A stretch of 64,000 nucleotides of DNA, taken from contig NZ_JACSQM010000001.1 of assembly GCF_014836645.1 (NCBI RefSeq), positions 372,001-436,000 on the forward strand, in the 5' to 3' direction. The notes under the pieces are model-generated. The model was not told the origin of the DNA. It saw only the letters and a program-made list of their open reading frames with translations, and ran no database searches. Position 1 is the first letter of the stretch. Each line of letters opens with the position of its first letter. The position numbers and the translations under genes are program-made. The DNA is from Fictibacillus norfolkensis. GTDB taxonomy: Bacteria > Bacillota > Bacilli > Bacillales > Fictibacillaceae. Of this stretch, positions 44,882 to 54,488 are shown one piece after another.

Positions 44882-46096
44882 TTATAGAATGAACATACCT
44901 GCGATTGCACCACTTAGTAAGTTTGCGATTGTAGCTGCGATTACAGCACGCATTCCAAGTCTTGCGATGTCTGGACGACGGCTAGGTGCCATTGCTCCAA
45001 GACCACCTAAAAGGATTGCAATCGATGAAAGGTTCGCGAAACCACATAGTGCGAAACTTACAACCGCTACCGTTTTCGGCATTAAGTCTGGAATTTGAGG
45101 TGCGAATGAAGAGTAAGCAACGAACTCGTTTAAAACGATCTTTTGACCGATGAACGTACCTGCTTTAACTGCTTCTTCCCAAGGTACACCAATTACAAAT
45201 GCGATTGGAGCGAATATATAACCTAGAATTTGTTGAAGTGTGATCTCATAACCGAACCAGCCACCGATACCGCCAAGGATACCGTTAACTAAAGCGATAA
45301 GTGCGATGAAAGCAAGTAACATTGCACCTACGTTAAGTGCGATTTGAAGTCCATCTCCAGCACCTTTTGCAGCTGCGTCGATAACGTTTACTGTATCTTT
45401 GTCACGTTCTAATTTGATCTCACCCATTGTTTCAGGCTCTTCTGTTTCAGGAACAATGATCTTAGCGATCGCAAGTCCTGCAGGTGCACACATAAAGCTT
45501 GCTGCGATTAAGTATTCTAACGGTACTCCTAATAGGTAATAACCAATCAATACAGAACCTGCTACTGATGCTAGTCCACCTACCATTACAGCAAAAAGTT
45601 CAGATTGAGTAAGACGGTTCATATATGGACGAATAACTAGAGGTGCTTCTGTCTGACCTAAGAAAATATTTGCAGTAGCACTCATTGATTCTGCTTTACT
45701 TGTTTTTAATAACTTAGATAATGCTCCCCCTAAAATTCTTACAACCCATTGCATGATGCCTAGGTAATAAAGAACTGAGATTAGAGAAGAGAAGAAAATG
45801 ATAACGGTTAAAACTTGAAACGCAAAGATAAATCCTTTTCCTTCTGCTGGAATCATACTTCCAAATAAGAAAGTAATCCCTTCGTTGGCATAAGCAACTA
45901 CGTTTGAAACTTTTTGTGAGACGCCTTGCAATGCTTGTTTTCCAGCATCCCATTTAAGCACGATCAACGCAAAAGCAACTTGAATTGCTAGTGCACCTAA
46001 TACCGTTCTCCAGTTAATCGCTTTCTTATTTTGAGAAAGTAAGAATGCGATTACAAGAAGAACGAGCATACCACCTAATCCCCATAAAATTTGCAT
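44882..46096 (-). CDS. yutK: Concentrative nucleoside transporter (NupC family, YutK)
   Basis: A 404-residue CNT transporter with NupC N-terminal, gate and C-terminal domains: SATANIFLGQTEAPLVIRPY (nucleoside site), MVGGLASVAGSVLIGYYLLG, FIGQKIVLNEFVAYSSF and SFALCGFANLSSIAILLGGLG. It takes up nucleosides with protons or sodium. AAGGGGTG precedes the ATG. A cre-like sequence lies 28-41 bases upstream. B. subtilis yutK occupies the same place. Confidence 0.93.
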   Translation of the reverse strand: MQILWGLGGMLVLLVIAFLLSQNKKAINWRTVLGALAIQVAFALIVLKWDAGKQALQGVSQKVSNVVAYANEGITFLFGSMIPAEGKGFIFAFQVLTVIIFFSSLISVLYYLGIMQWVVRILGGALSKLLKTSKAESMSATANIFLGQTEAPLVIRPYMNRLTQSELFAVMVGGLASVAGSVLIGYYLLGVPLEYLIAASFMCAPAGLAIAKIIVPETEEPETMGEIKLERDKDTVNVIDAAAKGAGDGLQIALNVGAMLLAFIALIALVNGILGGIGGWFGYEITLQQILGYIFAPIAFVIGVPWEEAVKAGTFIGQKIVLNEFVAYSSFAPQIPDLMPKTVAVVSFALCGFANLSSIAILLGGLGAMAPSRRPDIARLGMRAVIAATIANLLSGAIAGMFIL

Positions 46097-46123
46097 ATTC
46101 GTACACCCCTTTTGTAATTTGGA

Positions 46124-46137
46124 AGAAAACGCTTACT
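46124..46137. promoter_or_regulatory. cre-like site upstream of yutK
   Basis: AGAAAACGCTTACT differs from the CcpA consensus only at the two end positions. Catabolite repression of nucleoside uptake would make sense; this is a prediction. Confidence 0.45.
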
Positions 46138-46268
46138 ATTAGCACGTTAGTTGTCAGACATCCAATGACTGACCCTTTTCTAATGTAACAAATTTCGACA
46201 AAAATGCAATCGTTTTTCAAAAAATTATATGCTAGATATTTTTCCCATTCATAACTCCCTTATCCATA

Positions 46269-46307
46269 GAAAAAGCAGCTATCCCATTTTTAGAATAGCT
46301 GCTTTTT
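46269..46307 (-). terminator. yuzB terminator
   Basis: AAAAAGCAGCTAT/ATAGCTGCTTTTT perfect 13-base arms. Confidence 0.85.
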
Positions 46308-46542
46308 AAAACATTCCGTTTTCTTCTATATGATTGTAAATATTTTTAACAAGTTCATCTGATGTTTCTCCGTGAACGATATCTCCATTTACGAGAGCAA
46401 ACATCGACTTCGCACAGTGTCCACAATAGCCTAGACACCCATACTCGATTACGTCTAGATCATAGTCTTTCTCGAGTTCTTCGAGCGCTTTTTGTGCACC
46501 ACTCGCTAAATTACTTACACAAAACTCTATAATCGGTCTCAT
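46306..46542 (-). CDS. yuzB: DUF1450 protein YuzB
   Basis: A 78-residue protein with cysteines in [11 protein letters not shown] and [20 protein letters not shown], the DUF1450/YuzB pattern, resembling a thioredoxin-like ferredoxin fold. Whether it binds a cluster is unknown. AGAGGTGAAG precedes the ATG. It is divergent from yutJ, as in B. subtilis. Confidence 0.87.
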   Translation of the reverse strand: MRPIIEFCVSNLASGAQKALEELEKDYDLDVIEYGCLGYCGHCAKSMFALVNGDIVHGETSDELVKNIYNHIEENGMF

Positions 46543-46637
46543 TTACGTCTTCACCTCTTGATGAATCCATCCTAACGGTTTCTATAGTTGTAGTCAATGT
46601 AAACACTCATTCTTCCTGTGTTTTTTCTATAAAAGAG

Positions 46638-46665
46638 TTGTGAAATTGTTGCAAAGTGCTATACT
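46638..46665 (+). promoter_or_regulatory. Probable yutJ promoter
   Basis: TTGTGA and TATACT are separated by 16 bases, about 110 bases before yutJ. Confidence 0.5.
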
Positions 46666-46778
46666 TAAACATGTCAAAAACGTGTAATCGTTTACTTATT
46701 TCGAGTTAAGGTTATTTACTTATATAAGCATTTCAAAAACAGATAAGAATTGTCTTGAAAGAAAAGGGGAAATGACAA

Positions 46779-47843
46779 ATGAAACACCTCGTTTTACTTG
46801 GCGGAGGATATGGAAATATGCGTGTGCTAAAGAGACTTCTTAATTCCTCAGACCTCCCTGAAAACATTCAGCTTACGCTTATTGATCGTGTACCTTATCA
46901 TTGTTTGAAGACCGAATATTATGCACTTGCTGCAGGTACCATATCTGATCATCATGTTCGTGTAACTTTTCCAGACCACCCTCGCCTCAATATTAAATAT
47001 GGCGAAGTGACAGCAATCGATGTGAAAGAAAAGAAAGTTCTATTAAAAGACCAAGATGCAGTCTCGTATGACGATTTGGTTATCGGCCTAGGCTGCGAAG
47101 ACAAATATCATAATGTCCCTGGTGCTGACCAATTTACGCTCAGCATTCAGACTATTGATAAGTCGCGTCAAACCTATCAAATTCTAAACAACTTGCATGC
47201 TAATGCGGTTGTTGCAGTAGTTGGTGCCGGTCTTTCAGGTGTAGAGTTAGCATCTGAACTTCGTGAGAGCCGCCCGGATCTCACCATTAAACTCTTTGAC
47301 CGTGGCGATATGATTCTTTCCGCTTATAAGAAGCGATTGAGCAACTATGTACAAAACTGGTTCGTTGAACACGGTGTTGAAGTCATCAATAATTCAAATG
47401 TAACAAAGGTTGAAGAAGGCGCTCTTTATAATCATGACGAAAAGGTAGAGTGTGATGCTATCGTTTGGACGGCAGGGATACAGCCGAGCCGAATCGTTCG
47501 TGATTTGGATGTTGAAAAAGACAGTCAAGGACGTGTTGTTCTAACTGAACATCATCATCTTCCAACCGAAGAGCATGTATACGTTGTTGGAGATTGCGCG
47601 AGCCTCCCTTATGCACCAAGTGCACAATTAGCGGAGGAGCAAGCAGAACAGATCTCGCAAGTCCTTTTAGCTCGTTGGAACGAGCAGCCTCTTCCTGAGA
47701 TGAACGAGATTAAACTAAAAGGTGTTATGGGTTCTCTTGGTAAGAAGAGCGGATTTGGTACGATGGGTAGCACTGCTCTTATTGGTAGAGTGCCACGTTT
47801 ATTAAAATCAGGAATTCTATGGTTGTATAAATATCAAGTATAA
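46779..47843 (+). CDS. yutJ: NADH dehydrogenase-like flavoprotein YutJ
   Basis: A 354-residue two-dinucleotide-domain oxidoreductase. FAD loop LVLLGGGYGNMRVLKRL, NAD loop VAVVGAGLSGVELASELRE (about 147-165) and YVVGDCASLPYAPSAQLAEEQAEQI (in part) resemble type II NADH dehydrogenase, but it is only about 40% as similar as yumB by eye and shorter at the C-terminus, so membrane binding may differ. The electron acceptor is unknown. AAAGGGGAAATGACAA precedes the ATG. Confidence 0.88.
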   Translation: MKHLVLLGGGYGNMRVLKRLLNSSDLPENIQLTLIDRVPYHCLKTEYYALAAGTISDHHVRVTFPDHPRLNIKYGEVTAIDVKEKKVLLKDQDAVSYDDLVIGLGCEDKYHNVPGADQFTLSIQTIDKSRQTYQILNNLHANAVVAVVGAGLSGVELASELRESRPDLTIKLFDRGDMILSAYKKRLSNYVQNWFVEHGVEVINNSNVTKVEEGALYNHDEKVECDAIVWTAGIQPSRIVRDLDVEKDSQGRVVLTEHHHLPTEEHVYVVGDCASLPYAPSAQLAEEQAEQISQVLLARWNEQPLPEMNEIKLKGVMGSLGKKSGFGTMGSTALIGRVPRLLKSGILWLYKYQV

Positions 47844-47844
47844 G

Positions 47845-47875
47845 AAAAGACCCATGCAGCTGCATGGGTCTTTTT
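47845..47875. terminator. yutJ terminator
   Basis: AAAAGACCCATGCA/TGCATGGGTCTTTTT perfect stem between convergent genes. Confidence 0.9.
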
Positions 47876-47883
47876 CTGTATTT

Positions 47884-48192
47884 TTACCAATAATAAGGAC
47901 GGAATCTACGAATTCGGTAAAAAGGAAAACCAAAAACTCCGAAGCCTGGAAAAAACGGCCCGACAAAAATGATACGGCTATTACGGTCAGCGTTCTCACC
48001 TGGCATGATCATATACATGTTATCTTGATCATAGCTATGCAATTGACCGTGATATACATTCCCATCATTTAGTTCGATCGTAACCTTCTGTCCCATGTAC
48101 TCGAGACAAAGATCATGATAATGATGGTGATGATGTCCTGCATATGAGGATGACTCTTCTTTATGACTTTTACCTTTTGAAGGGTTCAACAA
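47884..48192 (-). CDS. His-rich small protein with Sm-like core
   Basis: About 102 residues from a TTG at 48192, nine bases after AGGAGG; the codons further upstream translate the binding site. A YAGHHHHHYHD cluster is followed by YMGQKVTIELNDGNVYHGQLHSYDQDNMYMIMPG (shown across its length in parts of the text), a pattern of five short strands like an Sm/LSm barrel, then a Phe/Pro/Gly-rich end FPFYRIRRFRPYYW. The place matches yuzC of B. subtilis but I am not certain of identity. The aromatic tail resembles spore-coat proteins; metal binding by the His run is possible. Confidence 0.65.
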   Translation of the reverse strand: MLNPSKGKSHKEESSSYAGHHHHHYHDLCLEYMGQKVTIELNDGNVYHGQLHSYDQDNMYMIMPGENADRNSRIIFVGPFFPGFGVFGFPFYRIRRFRPYYW

Positions 48193-48280
48193 TACAATTT
48201 GCCTCCTTTTTTCTCTATACATCTTATTCTTAAGAGAAAACAAGGCGTGTGTACAAACCCAAAATAAAAAAAATAGGCGC

Positions 48281-48604
48281 TTAACTTACAGCGCCATAAC
48301 CGTTCTGTTCTATAATTGCGTAGATCGTTTTTAAATTCGGATTACCTTCTGCCACTACCTCTCCATCAATCACAACGACAGGATAAAAAAGGTCTTCTTC
48401 AACAATTCTTTCTGAAAATGTTTGATCGATCTCATTTTCCGTATTTTCCATGTCTATATAAAGAACATTAAACAATAAGTTCGGAAACTTTCTTGAGATT
48501 GCTGCCTCTAGCCATTCAGCCGTTTCTTTTGCTGAAGGAAGATGAACACAGCTGGCACATTTCTGTTCAGCTCCGTATACTTTAATACTAAATGAGTTAC
48601 TCAT
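48281..48604 (-). CDS. yuzD: DUF1462 thioredoxin-fold protein YuzD
   Basis: A 107-residue protein with a CxxC motif (KCASCVHLPSAKET) and a thioredoxin-like beta-alpha pattern, YPVVVIDGEVVAEGNP being the cis-proline region. It is the YuzD family, always next to the NfuA-type gene in Bacillaceae, which suggests a role in iron-sulfur work. GAGGTGATTCTTC precedes the ATG. It is divergent from nfuA. Confidence 0.88.
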   Translation of the reverse strand: MSNSFSIKVYGAEQKCASCVHLPSAKETAEWLEAAISRKFPNLLFNVLYIDMENTENEIDQTFSERIVEEDLFYPVVVIDGEVVAEGNPNLKTIYAIIEQNGYGAVS

Positions 48605-48762
48605 GAAGAATCACCTCAATGTATGCGCTTATTTGCTTTCATCATACCTTATTTTTCATAAAAGAAAAAGGAGCAAATATCATGATGCTTGCTCATGGAT
48701 TTTTTATTCCATATCCCGTATACTAAGAGTAAGTTCTTTTTAAGAAAGGAGCCTTGATTATT

Positions 48763-49008
48763 ATGGCTGAAACTCAAAACTTAGAGATGCGTGAACAAGT
48801 TGAAGAAGTTCTTGATAAATTACGTCCATTCCTTCTTCGTGATGGAGGAGACGTGGAATTAGTGGATATTGAAGAAGGTGTAGTAAAAGTACGCCTAATG
48901 GGAGCGTGTGGTAGCTGCCCAAGTTCAACAATTACACTAAAAGCAGGTATCGAACGTGCACTTCTTGAAGAAGTTCCCGGAGTTGTTGAATTAGAACAAG
49001 TATTTTAA
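48763..49008 (+). CDS. nfuA: NifU-like iron-sulfur scaffold/carrier (YutI)
   Basis: An 81-residue Nfu C-domain protein with the cluster motif [21 protein letters not shown] and [10 protein letters not shown] at the end, almost identical in layout to B. subtilis YutI. It carries a cluster on the CxxC of a dimer and passes it to targets such as aconitase. AAAGGAGCC lies 11 bases before the ATG at 48763; an in-frame TTG at 48754 is too close to it. Confidence 0.93.
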   Translation: MAETQNLEMREQVEEVLDKLRPFLLRDGGDVELVDIEEGVVKVRLMGACGSCPSSTITLKAGIERALLEEVPGVVELEQVF

Positions 49009-49015
49009 TGATAGC

Positions 49016-49052
49016 GAAGAAGCCGCTCTTAAAAGAGCGGCTTCTTTTTTTT
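49016..49052 (+). terminator. nfuA terminator
   Basis: GAAGCCGCTCTT/AAGAGCGGCTTC stem with eight T. Confidence 0.9.
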
Positions 49053-49171
49053 GGGTGTTTTTTGAAAACTTAGTTGCAATAGAAGGTAATAATATAGCTT
49101 ACTCGCACAAATTATTTGAAACACTTGTTCTAAGTTTGTCGCTATTAAGAGTTTTTAAGAAGCTCATTGAC

Positions 49172-49300
49172 AAGTTGATTGGAGTGTAAGGGCGAGACTC
49201 CTGGGGGAGCAGCGGGACAGGTGAGACACCTAACAGCGCAGAGCGCTAGGTGGCTCACCGCACGCCCCCCGGAAAGGGAGCACCTGAAACGGAATCAACT
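49172..49300 (+). repeat. Structured intergenic repeat, copy 3
   Basis: Very close to copy 1, with AGCGC/GCGCT in place of AGTGC/GCACT. Its right end is 26 bases from the argF stop. It fills the 318-base gap between nfuA and argF together with an AT-rich stretch of no visible function. Confidence 0.85.
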
Positions 49301-49326
49301 ACTCACTAATCTTCACTCGATTATAC

Positions 49327-50274
49327 TTAACACATCAAACGAACAAGCAATGCTTTTTGAGCGTGAAGACGGTTCTCAGCCTCGTGAAAAACAACAGAAT
49401 GAGGACCATCAATAATCTCTGCCGTCACCTCTTCTTCTCGATGCGCAGGCAAACAATGCATAAAGATATAATCGCTCTTCGCATGTGATACGAGCTCTCG
49501 GTTCACTTGATACCCTTTAAAATGTTCCAGACGAGTCTCTGCCTCTGCTTCTTGCCCCATGCTTGCCCAGACATCGGTGTAAATCACATCACTATTTTTA
49601 ACACCAGCAACTGGATCATAAGTTACGTCGATAACAGAACCGTTTTGTTTCGCAACTTCTTTTGCATAAGAAACAATCTTTTCCTTTGGTTCGTAGTTTC
49701 TAGGGCAAATAATGGTGCAATCCATTCCCACTTTTGCAGCCCCAATCATTAAAGAATGTGCTACATTATTTCCGTCACCGATATACGCCAGCTTCTTCCC
49801 TTTGAATGATCCTTTGTATTCTAAGATCGTAAGAAGATCTGCTAGTACCTGGCACGGATGAAAATCGTCCGTAAGTCCGTTGATTACAGGAATTGATCCG
49901 CTCTCTGCAAGCTCTTCAACCGTGGATTGATGAAACGTGCGGATCATCAGCGCATCTAGATAACCGGACAAAACTTTCGCTGTATCTGAGATTGATTCTC
50001 CTCTTCCCATCTGAATATCACGAGTCGACAGATGGATAGCATGACCGCCGAGCTGCAGCATAGCAGCCTCGAACGAAACGCGAGTACGAGTTGAGGATTT
50101 CTCGAAAATCATTCCTAAAATCTTTCCTTTTAACAAAGGTGGCACAGATGGTCCTTGTTTTTTTAAGTCTTTTGCAAGATTCAATATATCGATAATTTCA
50201 GATGTAGAATAATCCATCAGGGTTAGGAAATCTTTCTGAGTTTCCGTTTGGCGAAGAGGGTGTACGATAGACAT
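49327..50274 (-). CDS. argF: Ornithine carbamoyltransferase
   Basis: A 315-residue transcarbamylase: [13 protein letters not shown] (carbamoyl-phosphate site), [27 protein letters not shown] and [10 protein letters not shown] (ornithine site). It makes citrulline. The ATG lies inside the carB stop (TGATG), so it is translated as the last gene of the argCJBD-carAB-argF operon. No terminator stem other than the repeat copy 3 is seen just downstream. Confidence 0.97.
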   Translation of the reverse strand: MSIVHPLRQTETQKDFLTLMDYSTSEIIDILNLAKDLKKQGPSVPPLLKGKILGMIFEKSSTRTRVSFEAAMLQLGGHAIHLSTRDIQMGRGESISDTAKVLSGYLDALMIRTFHQSTVEELAESGSIPVINGLTDDFHPCQVLADLLTILEYKGSFKGKKLAYIGDGNNVAHSLMIGAAKVGMDCTIICPRNYEPKEKIVSYAKEVAKQNGSVIDVTYDPVAGVKNSDVIYTDVWASMGQEAEAETRLEHFKGYQVNRELVSHAKSDYIFMHCLPAHREEEVTAEIIDGPHSVVFHEAENRLHAQKALLVRLMC

Positions 50275-53200
50275 CAGATCAGCACTTCCTTTCTCATTTT
50301 ATTCGCGGTGCGTATGGCATCTAAATATGCATTAGATGTTTCTTTCCTTGTAAGCACATGAACTCTTTCTAGAACGGCACGTTTAGCATTCTGGTTTTCA
50401 CTATCGTTCGAAAAGTTTATATATATGGCTTTGTTGTCTGTTTTTAACCACTCATCAAATGTCAGGTCATTTGATGTAATTACGGTATACCCGCATTCCT
50501 CCCAGGCTTTTGCAGCAGCTTCAGCGAGAGTTCCTTCCACAAAAATACTTCCTTGATGATTCCAAAGGTCTGCTAATTGAAGGCTTGAGCCTTTTAAAGC
50601 TTTAACAAGGGCTTCATTAAAATCGGCGTCCCTTCCAATCACTTCTCCGGTCGAGAGCATCATCGGGCTTAACACCGGGCTAACACCAGGCAGTTTTATG
50701 GTGGAGAAAACAGGTGCTTTCACTGTAATTTCTGGTTGGCCATTATGCTCATCTTCAATGTTTAATGATTGTAGTGAGTGCCCTAAAAGCAATTGTGTTG
50801 CTTTCTGGACAAGGTTTACATTTGTTATTTTGCTCATGATCGGTGCTGTTCGAGATGCTCTTGGATTCACTTCAATAACATAAACACTGTCATGATTTAT
50901 CGCAAATTGTACATTAAATAATCCTTTATATGATAAGTTGAGTGCGATCTTTTTTGAGTAAGACTTTATTTGCTCGATCACATGGTCTGATAAAGATTGC
51001 GGCGGTGTAACAGTTAGACTATCTCCTGAATGAACACCAGTCCCCTCTAAATGTTCAAAAATACCAGGAATGAATACATCTGTACCATCACTTAAAACGT
51101 CTACTTCCGCTTCTGTTCCTTCTAAGAATGTATCGATCAAGACTGGATAATTTATTTGTTCATGATTCAAATAAGTGGTCAGTTCGCTATCAGAATAAAG
51201 CACCTTCATCCCACTACCACCAATCACGTATGAAGGACGCAGGAGGATTGGAAACCCTAGTTGGCTTGCATATTGTTTAACTTCTTTTTCGCTCATTGCC
51301 GAGAATCCTGGAACTTTAGGAATATTTAATGTATCTAAAAATTGATAAAAGAGATCTCTGTCTTCCATTTGATCTACCGTGTCTGCCGGACTTCCAAGAA
51401 CAGAATACCCTGCCTCTTCTAACGCTTTAGCTAAATTGATAGATGTTTGGCCGCCAAATTGCAAAATGACATCTGAAATGCCTTCAAACTCCAAAACATG
51501 ATTGATGTCTTCAAAAGTTAGAGGCTCAAAATATAGAGAGTCAGATACTTCATAATCCGTGCTTACTGTCTCGGGATTATTGTTGATCAGTATCGCTTCA
51601 TATCCACATTCATGAAGAGCGATAGCACTGTGCACACAGCAATAATCAAATTCAACACCTTGCCCGATACGAATAGGGCCAGACCCGATAACGGCAACCT
51701 TCTTCTTAGTGTCAGGAATTCTGTCGCTTTTTCCGCTCCAACTAGAATAAAAGTAAGTCGTTTTTGCTTCAAACTCAGCTGCGCACGTATCCACCATCTT
51801 ATACGATGGTGTGATGTCCCATTCTACTCTCTTGCTGCGTACCTCTATTTCTGAAACAGACCAGATATCCGATAAGTATCGATCTGAAAAACCATATTTT
51901 TTTGCAAGGTGCAGTTGTTGTTTTTCTATATTTTTTAATCTCGTTTTTTGAAGCATATTGTCCATAGAGACCATCTCTTGAAAAATGGATAAAAAGTAAG
52001 GTGTAATTTTAGTCAATTCATGAATTTTGTCTGAAGATACTCCTCTACGCAACAGTTCCATCACAACGAAAAAGCGGCGATCATCGGCTGACACGACAAG
52101 GTTAAGAAGTGTATCCTCATCTAATGCAGATAGTTCTTTCAAATACATGCCGTTCGTTTTCAGCTCGAGTGAACGAATCGCCTTTTGAAAAGCAGATGCC
52201 ATGTTTCTTTCTAACGCCATCACTTCACCTGTAGCTTTCATCTGAGTGCCGAGTTTTCGGTCTGCATGAGGAAACTTATCGAACGGCCATCTTGGCATTT
52301 TTACAGCTACATAATCTAAAGCTGGTTCAAAACTCGCAAAGGTCGTTCCGGTTACTGGATTCTTCAATTCATGCAGGTTATATCCTAGTGCAAGTTTGGC
52401 AGCGATCTTTGCGATCGGGTATCCGGTTGCTTTTGATGCTAGTGCAGATGATCTGCTCACACGCGGATTCACTTCGATCAAATAATACTGAGAGTTATCT
52501 GGGTGAAGTGCGAACTGTATATTACATCCTCCCACGATTTCAAGCGCAGAAATGATGGTTAATGACGCTTTTCTTAATGACTGATATTCATCGTCTGTTA
52601 ACGTCTGGCTAGGAGCTACTACTACAGAATCACCTGTATGAACACCAACGGGATCAACGTTTTCCATGTTGCAAACCGTGATGCATGTTCCGTTCTTGTC
52701 ACGCATCACTTCATACTCAACCTCTTTGTAGCCTGCGATACTTTTTTCGATTAAACATTGATTGATCGGACTTGCCGATAGACCTTGTTTGACCAAAGTC
52801 GTCAGTTTCTCTTTCGTTGAAGCAATTCCTCCCCCAAACCCTCCAAGTGTATATGCTGGTCTAACAATCACGGGATAACCTGTCTCTTCGGCAAAATGGA
52901 CCGCTTCATCTATTGAAGTAACAATCTCACTATCTGGTACAGGTTCTCCAAGATGCTTCATCAATGATCGAAACAGATCTCGATCCTCTGCTTTTTGTAT
53001 CGAGTTAATATCCGTACCTAGAAGCTGTACCTCATACTTTTTTAAGATTCCCTTCTCATGAAGGTCCATCGCCAAGTTAAGTCCTGTTTGACCACCAACT
53101 GTTGCTAGCAGTCCGTCAGGTTTTTCTTTTTGAATAATTTGTTCAGCATATTCTGCTGTTAGGGGTTCAAAGTATATAACGTCTGCAAACGTGTTGTCCG

Positions 53201-53366
53201 TCATGATCGTAGCAGGATTGTTGTTGATCAGGACCACTTCTATCCCTTCTTCTTTTAATGCTTTACATGCTTGTGTTCCGGAATAGTCAAATTCTGCTGC
53301 CTGCCCGATCACGATCGGTCCTGATCCGATGACGAGCACCTTCTTGATATCTTGTTGTTTAGGCAT
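50274..53366 (-). CDS. carB: Carbamoyl-phosphate synthase large subunit (arginine-linked)
   Basis: A 1030-residue CarB with two ATP-grasp halves, each with a GSGP-type start ([19 protein letters not shown] and [19 protein letters not shown]) and the GGFGGG loop ([12 protein letters not shown]). The C-terminal allosteric region is short and diverged, as in the arginine-specific CarB rather than the pyrimidine one. With CarA it makes carbamoyl phosphate from bicarbonate, glutamine and ATP. carA overlaps it by eight bases and argF overlaps its stop. GAAGGTGAGAAGTT precedes the ATG. Confidence 0.97.
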   Translation of the reverse strand: MPKQQDIKKVLVIGSGPIVIGQAAEFDYSGTQACKALKEEGIEVVLINNNPATIMTDNTFADVIYFEPLTAEYAEQIIQKEKPDGLLATVGGQTGLNLAMDLHEKGILKKYEVQLLGTDINSIQKAEDRDLFRSLMKHLGEPVPDSEIVTSIDEAVHFAEETGYPVIVRPAYTLGGFGGGIASTKEKLTTLVKQGLSASPINQCLIEKSIAGYKEVEYEVMRDKNGTCITVCNMENVDPVGVHTGDSVVVAPSQTLTDDEYQSLRKASLTIISALEIVGGCNIQFALHPDNSQYYLIEVNPRVSRSSALASKATGYPIAKIAAKLALGYNLHELKNPVTGTTFASFEPALDYVAVKMPRWPFDKFPHADRKLGTQMKATGEVMALERNMASAFQKAIRSLELKTNGMYLKELSALDEDTLLNLVVSADDRRFFVVMELLRRGVSSDKIHELTKITPYFLSIFQEMVSMDNMLQKTRLKNIEKQQLHLAKKYGFSDRYLSDIWSVSEIEVRSKRVEWDITPSYKMVDTCAAEFEAKTTYFYSSWSGKSDRIPDTKKKVAVIGSGPIRIGQGVEFDYCCVHSAIALHECGYEAILINNNPETVSTDYEVSDSLYFEPLTFEDINHVLEFEGISDVILQFGGQTSINLAKALEEAGYSVLGSPADTVDQMEDRDLFYQFLDTLNIPKVPGFSAMSEKEVKQYASQLGFPILLRPSYVIGGSGMKVLYSDSELTTYLNHEQINYPVLIDTFLEGTEAEVDVLSDGTDVFIPGIFEHLEGTGVHSGDSLTVTPPQSLSDHVIEQIKSYSKKIALNLSYKGLFNVQFAINHDSVYVIEVNPRASRTAPIMSKITNVNLVQKATQLLLGHSLQSLNIEDEHNGQPEITVKAPVFSTIKLPGVSPVLSPMMLSTGEVIGRDADFNEALVKALKGSSLQLADLWNHQGSIFVEGTLAEAAAKAWEECGYTVITSNDLTFDEWLKTDNKAIYINFSNDSENQNAKRAVLERVHVLTRKETSNAYLDAIRTANKMRKEVLI

Positions 53367-54411
53367 AACTTCTCACCTTCTCTGTATGTTGTACACTGTT
53401 AATAAAATTTTGAAAGATTTCTTTGTGTTCGTTCGGACCAGGTGCTGCTTCAGGGTGGAATTGTACACTCGCAACGTTGAATGAACGATGCCACAAACCT
53501 TCGACACTTCCATCGTTCACATTCTCAAACCATATATTGAACCCTGTTTGTGCTAAACTATCTTTTTGGACCACATAGCTGTGATTTTGAGAACTCATCG
53601 ATACTTTACTCGTCTTCAAGTTCATAACTGGCTGATTCGCACCTCTGTGACCAAATTTCAGCTTTCGCGTCTCACCACCGAACGCTAAAGCAAGAATCTG
53701 ATGACCGAGACAGATGCCTAATGTGGGATAGCGCATCGCTAGATTTTTGTATCGATGAAAATAGTTAGAGAATCTCATAGGATCACCAGAACCGTTTGAA
53801 AAAACAAGACCATCTGGATTTAGTTTTTCAATATCGGCTATCTCTTGATCAAAAGGGACGATCGTTACGCTGCATCCTTCGTTAACGAGAGCTTCAGCAA
53901 TGGACTTTTTATATCCAAAATCGATCAAGACAATGTGCTTATCTCCTGAACCTGTCTTTTTAATGGATGTCGCTGGCCAATATTCTTCTAATTCAAAAGA
54001 ATCTGGCGAGATATCTGGTACATGCATCACGGCAGGCAGTGATCCTTGCATTCGAATTTGTTGAATAAGAGATCTAGTATCTACATTCGTTAACGCGGGG
54101 ATTTGATAGACGTTTAGCAAGTCAACGATCGATTGACGCCCATCTTTAGCAGTAAATTCAAAGCACTCTGCCATCACGACTCCTGCCACTTGAATCTTTT
54201 GAGATTCCATATTCTTAGGATCAAATCCATAATTTCCGATAAAAGGATAAGAAAACACGACGATTTGTCCTTGGTAGGAAGGATCAGTCAAAACTTGTTC
54301 GTACCCAGTCATTCCTGTATAAAATACAATTTCACCTGAACCAAATTGATTATTACTAATCCAATCACCATCGAAAGCATTACCATTAGATAGGGTTATA
54401 CAGCCTTTCAT
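53359..54411 (-). CDS. carA: Carbamoyl-phosphate synthase small subunit (arginine-linked)
   Basis: A 350-residue CarA: an N-terminal domain with GEIVFYTGMTGYEQVLTDPSYQGQ and a class I glutamine amidotransferase domain with the nucleophile Cys in LGICLGHQILALAFGG and the His-Glu pair in VQFHPEAAPGP. It releases ammonia from glutamine for CarB. GGAGAGGAACTTATT precedes the ATG. A candidate ARG box lies 38 bases upstream in the argD-carA gap. Confidence 0.97.
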   Translation of the reverse strand: MKGCITLSNGNAFDGDWISNNQFGSGEIVFYTGMTGYEQVLTDPSYQGQIVVFSYPFIGNYGFDPKNMESQKIQVAGVVMAECFEFTAKDGRQSIVDLLNVYQIPALTNVDTRSLIQQIRMQGSLPAVMHVPDISPDSFELEEYWPATSIKKTGSGDKHIVLIDFGYKKSIAEALVNEGCSVTIVPFDQEIADIEKLNPDGLVFSNGSGDPMRFSNYFHRYKNLAMRYPTLGICLGHQILALAFGGETRKLKFGHRGANQPVMNLKTSKVSMSSQNHSYVVQKDSLAQTGFNIWFENVNDGSVEGLWHRSFNVASVQFHPEAAPGPNEHKEIFQNFINSVQHTEKVRSYA

Positions 54412-54448
54412 AATAAGTTCCTCTCCTTGTATAAAACTAATATCTTTT

Positions 54449-54462
54449 TGTATTTTTATTCA
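54449..54462 (-). promoter_or_regulatory. Candidate ARG box before carA
   Basis: On the minus strand TGAATAAAAATACA matches the ArgR/AhrC consensus TGAATWWWWATTCA at 13 of 14 positions. Confidence 0.55.
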
Positions 54463-54488
54463 AACACGTGCAAAAAAATAGCACCTTT

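Noticed and set aside
48671-48706. Attenuator before nfuA
   Set aside because: GAGCAA/TTGCTC is followed by a T run, but the stem is only six pairs and no leader peptide or known aptamer is visible.
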